A DNA stretch of 64,000 nucleotides, taken from contig NZ_JACIAY010000004.1 in NCBI RefSeq assembly GCF_014194975.1, forward strand, positions 124,001 to 188,000. Direction: 5' to 3'. Below the pieces are notes generated by a model. That model did no database searches. It saw only the letters and a program-made list of their open reading frames with translations, and was not told the origin of the DNA. This DNA comes from Sphingomonas sp. BK580. GTDB taxonomy: Bacteria; Pseudomonadota; Alphaproteobacteria; Sphingomonadales; Sphingomonadaceae. The position numbers were made by a program, and so were the translations under genes. This document shows, one piece after another, positions 26,156 through 33,705 of this stretch. The stretch's first letter is position 1; every line of letters begins with the position of its first letter.

Positions 26156-26998
26156 ATGGTCACAAGGCGACAGGTCATCGGCACGTCACTCACCCTCGCC
26201 GCCAGCGCGGCCGTCGCCGGGCCGGCGACGCCGCCGCGCAAGCGCCTCAAACAGTCGGTCAGCCGCTGGTGCTACGGGAAGATCCCGCTCGATCAGCTCT
26301 GCGCCTTCGCCGCCAAGATCGGGTTGGACGGCATCGATCTGCTCGAACCCAAGGACTATGACGTGCCGCGCCGCCACGGGCTGCGCTGCACGATGGGCTA
26401 TGCCGCGGACGTGATGCAGATCCCCGATGGGCTCAATCGCACCGAGAACCACGCCGCGATCGAGGCGCAGTATCGCGTCGGCATCCCGCAGGCGGCCAAG
26501 GCGGGCGTGCCCAACGTCATCGCTTTCTCGGGCAACCGCAAGGGCATGTCCGACGAGCAGGGCGCCGAGAACACGATCGCGGGGCTCAATCGCGTCAAGA
26601 GGATCGCCGAGGACAACAACGTCACGATCTGCCTCGAGCTGCTCAACAGCAAGGTCGACCACAAGGACTATATGGCGGACCACACCGCCTGGGGCGCGCG
26701 CGTGATGGAGGCGGTGGGCTCGCCCCACGTCAAGCTGCTGTACGACGCCTATCACATGCAGATCATGGAGGGCGACCTGATCGACACGGTACGCCAGAAC
26801 ATCCGCTGGATCGGCCATGTCCACACTGGCGGCGTGCCGGGGCGCCATGACCTCGACGACACGCAGGAAGTCAACTGGGGCGCGTTCGCCCGCGCGCTCG
26901 CCGACACCGGCTTCGACGGCTATCTCGCGCACGAGTTCGTGCCCAGGGGCGATCCGCTGCCCGCGCTCGCGCGCGCGGTGAAGACCTGCGCGGCGTGA
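26156..26998 (+). CDS. Exported TIM-barrel protein, hydroxypyruvate-isomerase-like
   Basis: A protein of 280 residues. The N-terminus (VTRRQVIGTSLTLAASAAVAG) is a Tat-like signal. The rest is a xylose-isomerase-like (AP endonuclease 2) TIM barrel: SVSRWCYGKIPLDQL, IGLDGIDLLEP, VPNVIAFSGN, NVTICLELLNSKVDHKDYMAD, VKLLYDAYHMQIMEGDL, HVHTGGVPGRHDLD and GYLAHEFVP. Glu in CLELLN, Asp in LYDAYHM, His in HVHTGG and Glu in AHEF fit the family's metal site. The nearest characterised proteins are hydroxypyruvate isomerases, but exported members have unknown substrates. It is followed after 25 bases by the cupin-like gene on the same strand. Confidence 0.85.
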   Translation: MVTRRQVIGTSLTLAASAAVAGPATPPRKRLKQSVSRWCYGKIPLDQLCAFAAKIGLDGIDLLEPKDYDVPRRHGLRCTMGYAADVMQIPDGLNRTENHAAIEAQYRVGIPQAAKAGVPNVIAFSGNRKGMSDEQGAENTIAGLNRVKRIAEDNNVTICLELLNSKVDHKDYMADHTAWGARVMEAVGSPHVKLLYDAYHMQIMEGDLIDTVRQNIRWIGHVHTGGVPGRHDLDDTQEVNWGAFARALADTGFDGYLAHEFVPRGDPLPALARAVKTCAA

Positions 26999-27023
26999 GC
27001 GGACGCTAGGCGCGGCGCGGCCC

Positions 27024-28058
27024 GTGTCCGGCGCGGCCATCCCGACGCCCCGCCGCGTCGCCGAGCGCCCCGCGGTCGACGCCGCGACCTTCGAGCGCGA
27101 GATCGTCCCGACCTACGCGCCGGTCGTGCTGCGCGGTCAGGTCCGCCACTTCGCGGCGGTGCGCGCCGGCGCGGGCGGCGATCGCGCGATGGCGTCCTAT
27201 CTCGCGCGCTTCGGCGGCGGGCAGAAGCTCGACGTGATGATCGGCGCGCCCGAGATCCACGGGCGCTTCTTCTACGACGAGGCGCTGACCGGCTTCAATT
27301 TCTCGCGCCAGAAGGTGGCGCTGGGCCAGCTGCTCGGTGAGCTCGTCCGCTTCGCCGAGGAGCGGACCGCGGCGCCGCACGCGCTCTACGCCAACGCCGC
27401 GACCGCGCCCGAGCATCTGCCCGGCTGGCAGGACGAGAACGCGCTGGGGCTGCCGACCGGGAACGCGCCCGCGCGGCTGTGGATCGGCAACGCCACCCAG
27501 GTCGCGACCCACTACGACCAATCGGACAACATCGCCTGCGTGGTGCACGGCCGGCGGCGCTTCACGCTCTTCCCGCCCGAGCAGATCGCCAACCTCTACG
27601 TCGGCCCGCTCGATCACACGATGGCCGGGCCGCCATCGAGCATGGTCGACCCGGACTCGCCCGACCTGGTGCGCTACCCGCGCTTCGCCGCCGCGCTGGA
27701 GCACGCCCAGGTCACCGAGCTCGGCCCCGCGGACGCGATCTTCATCCCCGCGATCTGGTGGCACCATGTCCGCGCGCTCGACCCGCTCAACGTGCTCGTC
27801 AACTACTGGTGGGAGCAGCAGGCGACCGCCTCACCCTTCGGCGCGCTGGTCCACGCGCTGATGAGCGTGCGCGACCTGCCGCCCGAGCAGAAAGCGGCGT
27901 GGCGCGGCTGGTTCGACCATTATGTCTTCGCGCTCGACGCCGACCAGGCCGCCGCGCACCTGCCGCCCGCCGCGCGCGGCATCCTCGGCCCGGCGAGTGC
28001 GGCAAGGACCGAGCGGCTGCGCGGCTTCCTGATCAGGCTGCTCGGCGGGCGCGTGTGA
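27024..28058 (+). CDS. JmjC-like cupin protein A (probable 2-oxoglutarate oxygenase)
   Basis: A protein of 344 residues of the cupin_8/JmjC-like group. A complete iron-binding triad is visible: His163 and Asp165 in ATHYDQSDN and His247 in IFIPAIWWHHV. GRRRFTLFPPEQIANLYVGPL is a strong family signature. These proteins resemble FIH-type hydroxylases that modify proteins or small molecules with oxygen and 2-oxoglutarate. In sphingomonads, caulobacters and xanthomonads they often sit next to TonB-dependent receptors and tryptophan halogenases. It is a clear paralogue of the protein encoded at 28096-29100, with which it converges. The GTG start is uncertain. There is no signal peptide, so it is cytoplasmic. 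Confidence 0.85.
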   Translation: MSGAAIPTPRRVAERPAVDAATFEREIVPTYAPVVLRGQVRHFAAVRAGAGGDRAMASYLARFGGGQKLDVMIGAPEIHGRFFYDEALTGFNFSRQKVALGQLLGELVRFAEERTAAPHALYANAATAPEHLPGWQDENALGLPTGNAPARLWIGNATQVATHYDQSDNIACVVHGRRRFTLFPPEQIANLYVGPLDHTMAGPPSSMVDPDSPDLVRYPRFAAALEHAQVTELGPADAIFIPAIWWHHVRALDPLNVLVNYWWEQQATASPFGALVHALMSVRDLPPEQKAAWRGWFDHYVFALDADQAAAHLPPAARGILGPASAARTERLRGFLIRLLGGRV

Positions 28059-28064
28059 GACTCC

Positions 28065-28081
28065 TCCCCGCGATGCGGGGA
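28065..28081. terminator. Hairpin between convergent cupin genes
   Basis: TCCCCGC (28065-28071) and GCGGGGA (28075-28081) form a seven-base-pair stem with a GAT loop in the 37-base gap between the convergent cupin genes. It may serve as a bidirectional terminator. Confidence 0.5.
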
Positions 28082-28095
28082 AGAATGCCCCCGGG

Positions 28096-29100
28096 CTACC
28101 GTCCGAGGCTATCCACCAAGGTCGCGCGGATGCGCGCGGCGGTGCCGGGGTCGAGCGGGCCGAGCACGCCCTTGACGTCGTCGGGCAGGTGCGCCGCGGG
28201 GGCGCCGTCCGGACGGAAGACGAGGTGGTCGAACACCGCGCGATAGGCCGCGCGCTGGTTCGCCGGGAGCGCGGCGATCGCCACCAGCGCGTGGAGCAGC
28301 ACGTCATAGGGGTTGCCCAGCCCCGCCGGTGCCGGGTTCCACCAGTAGTTGACGAAGGCGTTGACGGGCTCGAGCGACGCCACCGCGTGCCACCAGTGGA
28401 ACGGGATGTAGATGCCGTCGCCCGGTTCCAGCGTGGCGCTCTGCGCCGTCCGCAAGGCGTCGGCGAAGCGCGGGTAGCGCTCGAGGTCGGGCGCGTCGGG
28501 GTCGACGAGGCTCACCGGCGTGCCCGCGGGGGTCAGCTCGAGCGGACCCATGTAGAGGTTGGCGATCTGGTCGGGCGGGAACAGCGTGAAGCGCCGCCGC
28601 CCCAGCACCACCACGCCGACATTCTCCATCAGGTCATAGTGCGTGGCGACGCGGATCGCGTTGCCCAGCCACATGCGCGGGACCACGCCGTCGGGCACGA
28701 GCGCGCAGGCGTTCGCCTCGGCGAAGCCGGGGAGCAGCTCGGGCAGCGGCACCGACTGGATCGCCATCGCATAGGGTTCGGCATGGCCGCGGTCGCGCAG
28801 CAGGCGGTCCAGGAACGGGTCGAGCGGGGTCTGCCCGCGCACGAAGTTGAGCGCCTTGAGATCGGGCGTGTAGAAGAAGCGCCCCGCGATCCCCGGCTCG
28901 CCAAGGATCGCGGGCACCGGCGCGGGGCGGCTGAAGCGCTTGAGATAACCCACGCCCGCCTCGGCCGACTCGCCCGCGGCGACCACCGCCGGCCAGTCGC
29001 GCGCGATGCCGCGCAGCACCACCGGGCGCGCGGCGGGGCGCACCTCCTCCTCGAAGCGACGGCGGTCGACGCCGGTCAGCTCGGGCAGCGGCGCGGTCAC
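28096..29100 (-). CDS. JmjC-like cupin protein B, last gene of halogenase operon
   Basis: A protein of 334 residues with the same architecture as the cupin-like protein at 27024-28058. The iron triad is intact: His154 and Asp156 in ATHYDLMEN and His238 in IYIPFHWWHAV. GRRRFTLFPPDQIANLYMGPL is shared almost exactly with the paralogue. The start is GTG, overlapping the halogenase stop by four bases, so it is the final member of the coupled five-gene operon with four halogenase-like genes. A 2-oxoglutarate-dependent hydroxylase role is inferred from the fold. Whether it acts on the same substrate as the halogenases is unknown. Confidence 0.86.
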   Translation of the reverse strand: MTAPLPELTGVDRRRFEEEVRPAARPVVLRGIARDWPAVVAAGESAEAGVGYLKRFSRPAPVPAILGEPGIAGRFFYTPDLKALNFVRGQTPLDPFLDRLLRDRGHAEPYAMAIQSVPLPELLPGFAEANACALVPDGVVPRMWLGNAIRVATHYDLMENVGVVVLGRRRFTLFPPDQIANLYMGPLELTPAGTPVSLVDPDAPDLERYPRFADALRTAQSATLEPGDGIYIPFHWWHAVASLEPVNAFVNYWWNPAPAGLGNPYDVLLHALVAIAALPANQRAAYRAVFDHLVFRPDGAPAAHLPDDVKGVLGPLDPGTAARIRATLVDSLGR

Positions 29101-30623
29101 GCCGCCAGCCCCACCAGATCGCAGCCGAGCCCGCGCAGGTGATCCTCTTGCCGCGGCAGCAGCGCCGCGGTCTCCGCCACGACGCGGCGGATATGATCGA
29201 GCCGCGCCAGCGTCTCGGCGTCGCTCAGCAGGTCCGCGGCGGGGTGATAGCCGCCGGCGGCGACTCCCTGGCCGACCATCACCGACAGCCAGCTCGTCTC
29301 GGTGAACAATTCGTCGCCCTCGCGGAAGATGCGGCCGTTGGCGGCGAAGATCGCGAGCTTGTCGGCGAGCCCGGGCGGCGGCTCGAGCGTGCGGCAATAG
29401 TCCCAGAAGGGCGAGTCGCGCCGCTCGGTCGCCTTGTAGTGAAGCACGAGGAAGTCGCGGATGTCGCGATAGTCGGCGACATGGGCGGCGTTGAAGCGGT
29501 CGATCTCGCGCTGGTCGAAGCGGCGCGTCGGCCAATAGGTGAGCAGCCGCGCGATCGCGGACTGAACGAGGTGGATGCTGGTCGACTCGAGCGGCTCGAG
29601 GAACCCGCCGGCCAGGCCGAGCGCGACCGTGTTGCCGACCCAGGCGCGGCGGCGGTGCCCCGCGGTGAAGCGCAGCGGGCGCGGATCGCCCAGCGGCGCG
29701 CCGTCGAGGTTCGCGAGCAAGGTCGCCGCCGCCTCGTCGTCGGAGAGGTGCTGCGAGGCATAGACATAGCCGTTGCCGATGCGGTGCTGGAGCGGGATGC
29801 GCCACTGCCAGCCGGCGGCGCGCGCGGTGGAGCGAGTCAGTGGCTGGCGGTCGCCGCCGTTGGCGCAGGGGACCGCGACCGCGCGATCGCACGGCAGCCA
29901 GTGGCTCCAATCCTCGAAGCCCGCTTCGAGCGTCTCCTCGATCAGCAGCCCGCGGAATCCCGAACAGTCGAGGAACAGGTCGCCTGCCACGCGCGCGCCC
30001 GACTCGAGCACGACGGCGGCGACATGGCCGCTCTCGTCGGCGCGCTCGACCGCGACGATCCGCCCCTCGGTGCGGCGCGCGCCGTTCGCCTCGGCCAGCC
30101 GGCGCAGGAAGCGCGCGTAGAGGCCGGCGTCGAACTGGAAGGCATAGCCCAGCTTGGAGAGCGGCGAGCCGGGCTGGTCGGGGCGCGGGTGCGCGAAGCG
30201 TCCCTGCAGCCCCGCCACCACCGCGAGCGAATAGGCGTCGAGCGGGGTGTCGTCGCCGAGCTCGCGGCCCTTGAGCCAGTGGTGGTGGAACTCGATCCCC
30301 TTCATGTCGAGCCCGTAGAAGCCGAAGGGGTGGACGTAGCGATGGCCCGGTCGCATCCAGTCGACGAACTCGATCCCGAGCTTGTAGGTGGCGCGCGTCT
30401 CGCGCAGGAACTCCGCCTCGTCGATGCCGAGCATCTTGTTGAACAGCACGATCTGCGGGATCGTCGCCTCCCCGACGCCGACGGTGCCGATCGCCTCGGA
30501 CTCGACCAGCTCGATCGACAGGCCCGGGATCTCGCCGAGCACGCGCGCGATCGCGGCGGCCGCCATCCATCCCGCGGTGCCGCCCCCGACGATCACGACG
30601 CGGCGGATCGAGTCGGTCCTCAC
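29097..30623 (-). CDS. Tryptophan-halogenase family flavoprotein 1
   Basis: A protein of 508 residues, the usual flavin-dependent halogenase length. Family motifs are complete: GGGTAGWMAAAA (FAD binding), VGVGEATIP, Lys81 in ATYKLGIEFVDW (position of the essential Lys of PrnA/RebH), GWQWRIPLQ (WxWxIP) and FLEPLESTS with Glu346. The enzyme is therefore expected to form hypohalous acid from reduced FAD, O2 and halide. Characterised relatives encoded beside TonB-dependent receptors halogenate indole-like compounds in vitro, but their natural substrate is unknown. A flavin reductase is not encoded nearby. GTG start with four-base overlap to halogenase 2. Confidence 0.93.
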   Translation of the reverse strand: MRTDSIRRVVIVGGGTAGWMAAAAIARVLGEIPGLSIELVESEAIGTVGVGEATIPQIVLFNKMLGIDEAEFLRETRATYKLGIEFVDWMRPGHRYVHPFGFYGLDMKGIEFHHHWLKGRELGDDTPLDAYSLAVVAGLQGRFAHPRPDQPGSPLSKLGYAFQFDAGLYARFLRRLAEANGARRTEGRIVAVERADESGHVAAVVLESGARVAGDLFLDCSGFRGLLIEETLEAGFEDWSHWLPCDRAVAVPCANGGDRQPLTRSTARAAGWQWRIPLQHRIGNGYVYASQHLSDDEAAATLLANLDGAPLGDPRPLRFTAGHRRRAWVGNTVALGLAGGFLEPLESTSIHLVQSAIARLLTYWPTRRFDQREIDRFNAAHVADYRDIRDFLVLHYKATERRDSPFWDYCRTLEPPPGLADKLAIFAANGRIFREGDELFTETSWLSVMVGQGVAAGGYHPAADLLSDAETLARLDHIRRVVAETAALLPRQEDHLRGLGCDLVGLAA

Positions 30624-32221
30624 AGCGGGTCGGCCGAGAAGTTGAACGGCGTCTCCGAGGCGAAGGAGAAGGTCGGCCCCGGGTCCGGCGCGGCGGGCGG
30701 GGGCGGGGCGGCCGGTGCCGCGCCGGCGCCGATGTGGCGGAGGAAGTCGCCGTGCCGCGGCAGCTTGTCCGCCACGGCGAGATAGTCGCGGCGCATCTGC
30801 TCGATCGCCTCCGCGACGCGATCCTCGTCGAGCGCGTCGGCGGCGGGCTCGTGCTCGTCGGGAACGACATGCTGGCCGAGGCAGACCGCGACCCAGCTGG
30901 TGGTGGCGAACAGCTCGCGGCCCTCACGGAAGACGCGGCCTTTTGCCCGGAACAGGTCGATCTTGCGCTGCAGGCTGGCGGGCACGTCCATCGTGCGGCA
31001 GCGCTCCCAGAAGGGCGTGTCGCCGCGCCGTGTCGCCTTATAGTGCAGGATGACGAAGTCGCGCACGTCCTCGTACAGCTCGTGCATCTGCGCGTTATAC
31101 TCGTCGCGCTCGACCGCGGCGAAGCGGCGGTCGGGGAAGAGCGCGATCAGCTTGGCGATGCCGGACTGGACGAGATGGATCGAGGTCGACTCGAGCGGCT
31201 CGACGAACCCCGAGGCGAGCCCCAGCGCGACCACGTTGCGGTTCCACGCCAGGGCGCGCCGCCCGGTGGTGAAGGCGAGGTGGCGCGGCTGCGCGAGCGG
31301 CGGCCCTTCGAGATGGTGGAGCAGCTCGCGCTCGGCCGACTCGCGCGTCTGATAGTCGCTGCAATAGACCAGGCCGTTGCCCATCCGCTCCTGAAGCGGG
31401 ATGCGCCACTGCCAGCCGGCGCCGCGCGCGGTGGCGCGGGTATAGGGGTCCGGGTCGCCGGCGAGCGCGCTCGGCACCGCCACCGCGCGGTCGCACGGCA
31501 GCCAGCGGCGCCAGTCCTCGTAGCCGGTGGCGAGCGTCTCTTCGATCAGCAGCCCGCGGAAGCCCGAACAGTCGACGAACAGCTCGCCCGCGATCACCTG
31601 GCCGTCCTCCAACCGCAGCGCGGTGACGTAGCCGTCCTCGGGGCGCTGCGCGACCGCGGCGACCTTGCCCTCGACGCGGCGCACGCCGTTGCGCTCGGCA
31701 TAGTCGCGCAGGAAGTCGGCGTAGCGCGCGGCGTCGAAGTGATAGGCGTAGAGCAGCTCCTTCACCGCCGACTGCGCATTGGGCGAGGGCGGGGCGAACT
31801 TGCCAGCCTGCGCCGCCACCGCGCTCATCGACCAGGCCGAGATGTCCTGCATCACGCGGCGCTGGCGCTCGCGCACGTAGAGCTGGTGGAAGTGGACCCC
31901 GCCGAGATCGTGGCCGTGCGCGCCGAACGGGTGAAAGTAGCGCTCGCCCAGCCCGCCCCAGTCGACGAACTCGATGCCCAGCTTGAAGGTGCCGCCGGTG
32001 GCGCGGATGAACGCCTGCTCGTCGATGCCGAGCATGCGGTTGAAGGTGAGCAGCGGCGGGATCGTCGCCTCGCCGACGCCGACGGTGCCGATCTCCTCGG
32101 ACTCGACCAGGGTGATCCGGGTCACGCCGTTGTTGAGGAAGCGCGACAGCGCCGCGGCGGCCATCCAGCCGGCGGTGCCCCCGCCCAGGATGACGACGTG
32201 GCGGATGGTATGGTCGTTCAT
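30620..32221 (-). CDS. Tryptophan-halogenase family flavoprotein 2
   Basis: A protein of 533 residues. It has all catalytic motifs: GGGTAGWMAAAA, VGVGEATIP, Lys80 in GTFKLGIEFVDW, GWQWRIPLQ and FVEPLESTS. Unlike its neighbours it ends with a proline/alanine-rich tail (about 35 residues, GAAPAAPPPPAAPDP then FSFASETPFNFSADPL), which is unusual for the family and may be a flexible interaction tail. The ATG overlaps the stop of halogenase-like 3 by four bases. The substrate is unknown, and the close resemblance to 1 and 4 suggests local duplication and divergence. Confidence 0.92.
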   Translation of the reverse strand: MNDHTIRHVVILGGGTAGWMAAAALSRFLNNGVTRITLVESEEIGTVGVGEATIPPLLTFNRMLGIDEQAFIRATGGTFKLGIEFVDWGGLGERYFHPFGAHGHDLGGVHFHQLYVRERQRRVMQDISAWSMSAVAAQAGKFAPPSPNAQSAVKELLYAYHFDAARYADFLRDYAERNGVRRVEGKVAAVAQRPEDGYVTALRLEDGQVIAGELFVDCSGFRGLLIEETLATGYEDWRRWLPCDRAVAVPSALAGDPDPYTRATARGAGWQWRIPLQERMGNGLVYCSDYQTRESAERELLHHLEGPPLAQPRHLAFTTGRRALAWNRNVVALGLASGFVEPLESTSIHLVQSGIAKLIALFPDRRFAAVERDEYNAQMHELYEDVRDFVILHYKATRRGDTPFWERCRTMDVPASLQRKIDLFRAKGRVFREGRELFATTSWVAVCLGQHVVPDEHEPAADALDEDRVAEAIEQMRRDYLAVADKLPRHGDFLRHIGAGAAPAAPPPPAAPDPGPTFSFASETPFNFSADPL

Positions 32222-33705
32222 CGGGCGAGCCGTCCTCGTGCGGTGGCGAGATAATCGTCGGCGGTGGGGCAGCGCGCCACCGCCTGCGCGATCGCGGCGC
32301 GATAGGCCGCCATCGCGCGGTCGCTGTCGGCCGCGGCGGTGACGTCGATCAGCGGGTCGACCCGCCGCGGCAGGACGCCCTGGCCGAGCAGCAGCGCGAG
32401 CCAGTCGTCGCGCGCGAACGTCTCCTCCTCGAAGAAGGGCAGGCGGCCGCGCTCGGCGAACAGCCGCAGGGTGCGCTCGAGGCTCTCGGGCAGCGCCGCG
32501 GGCGGCTGCCAGAAGGCGCCGGGCCGCCGCGCGGTGGCGTAATGGCACAGCACGAAGTCGCGCACGCGCGCCACCTCGGCGCCCGCCTGGCGATTGTAGT
32601 CGGCGAGCTCGAGCGGGTGGCAGGCGCGCCCCGGCAGCATCGCGACGATCCGGTCGATCGCGCTCTGCGCGAGGTGAAGGTTGGTGAAGTCGAGCGGCTC
32701 GATCACCGTCGCGGCGTCCCCCACCGCGACGCAGTTGCGCGCCCAGGGGGCGGGCCGCGTGCCCTGGCGGAACGACACCGGCGCGGTGATCGTGGTGGCG
32801 CCCGCGGCGGCGAGCGCCTCGCCGGCCGCGGCGTCGCCCAGCGCGGCGGCGGCGTAGCAGTGGCCGTGCAGCGTCCGCCCCGGCGCCGCGCTGCGCCAGC
32901 GCCAGCCGCCGTCCGTCGCGGTGACTCGATCGAGCGGCGAGAGCGGCTCGGGCGCGCCCTCGCCGGTGACGAGTCGGTCGCAGCGCAGCCACGCCGACCA
33001 CTCCTCGCGCTCCCGGTCGATCGCGTCGCGTACGACGGCCAGCGGTCCGCTGGCGTCGACGTAGAGGTCGGCCGCGAGCGTCGCGCCGTCGTCGAGCACG
33101 AGCCGCTCGATGAACCCGTCGTCGCCGCGCAGCCGTGCCGCGGCGACGGTCCCCTCGCGCACGCCCACCCCGAGGTGGCGCGCGAAGGCGGCGAGCATGG
33201 CGCGATAGCGCTCGACGTCGAGCACCAGCCCGGGCTGAACGTCGCCGATCAGCGGGTCGGCCGCGCCCGTCGCCACCCGGCCCGCGCGCGCCAGCGCCGC
33301 CGCCGGAGCGTGCGAGTCGAACGGCGCGGCGGCGCCCGCGTGTGCGGCGCGGACCCAGTGATGGTGGAAGGAAGCCGTGCCGAACGGCCGGCCATAGCTG
33401 CCGTACGCGTGGACATAGGGTGGCACGCCCTCGACCCAGCCCTCGAACAGGGTGCCGAGCCGCCACGTGCCCCCCGCGCGCACCACCGCGTCCTCCTCGC
33501 GCAGCCCGAGGTCGTCGTGGAAACCGATCGTCGAGGGCAGGGTATGGGGTAGGCGGTCGGCGAGCGCGTCGGGGCTCGGCGGGGTGGCGAGGATCGTCAC
33601 CTCCAGCCCCGGCACGCGCCGTCGCAGCGCCACCGCGGCGGACCAGCCGACGATGCCGCCGCCCACCACCGCGACGCTGCGGATCGGCGCGTCCAGCATC
33701 GTCAC
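32218..33705 (-). CDS. Divergent tryptophan-halogenase-like flavoprotein 3, catalytic positions altered
   Basis: A protein of 495 residues. It keeps the overall fold (VAVVGGGIVGWSAAVAL at the FAD site, DLYVDASGP, NCVAVGDAATVIEPLDF) but differs at signature positions. Arg82 in GGTWRLGTLF sits where the catalytic Lys is found in the other three. WRWRSA replaces WxWxIP. Asp339 in EPLDFTN replaces the conserved Glu of PLEST. It is probably not a normal halogenase and may bind flavin without halogenating, do a different oxidation, or regulate its neighbours. The GTG start gives a four-base overlap with halogenase 4. An ATG six bases further in is also possible. Confidence 0.85.
   Translation of the reverse strand: MTMLDAPIRSVAVVGGGIVGWSAAVALRRRVPGLEVTILATPPSPDALADRLPHTLPSTIGFHDDLGLREEDAVVRAGGTWRLGTLFEGWVEGVPPYVHAYGSYGRPFGTASFHHHWVRAAHAGAAAPFDSHAPAAALARAGRVATGAADPLIGDVQPGLVLDVERYRAMLAAFARHLGVGVREGTVAAARLRGDDGFIERLVLDDGATLAADLYVDASGPLAVVRDAIDREREEWSAWLRCDRLVTGEGAPEPLSPLDRVTATDGGWRWRSAAPGRTLHGHCYAAAALGDAAAGEALAAAGATTITAPVSFRQGTRPAPWARNCVAVGDAATVIEPLDFTNLHLAQSAIDRIVAMLPGRACHPLELADYNRQAGAEVARVRDFVLCHYATARRPGAFWQPPAALPESLERTLRLFAERGRLPFFEEETFARDDWLALLLGQGVLPRRVDPLIDVTAAADSDRAMAAYRAAIAQAVARCPTADDYLATARGRLAR

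Noticed and set aside
22690..26361. A 1223-residue plus-strand open frame opposite 5-oxoprolinase
   Set aside because: Antisense shadow of a complete HyuA/HyuB protein, rich in Arg and His, with no domain.
28096..30927. A 943-residue frame joining shadow sequence to cupin B
   Set aside because: Only the last 334 residues are coding. The preceding part is the wrong frame of halogenase 1, and the GTG at 29100 gives the coupled start.
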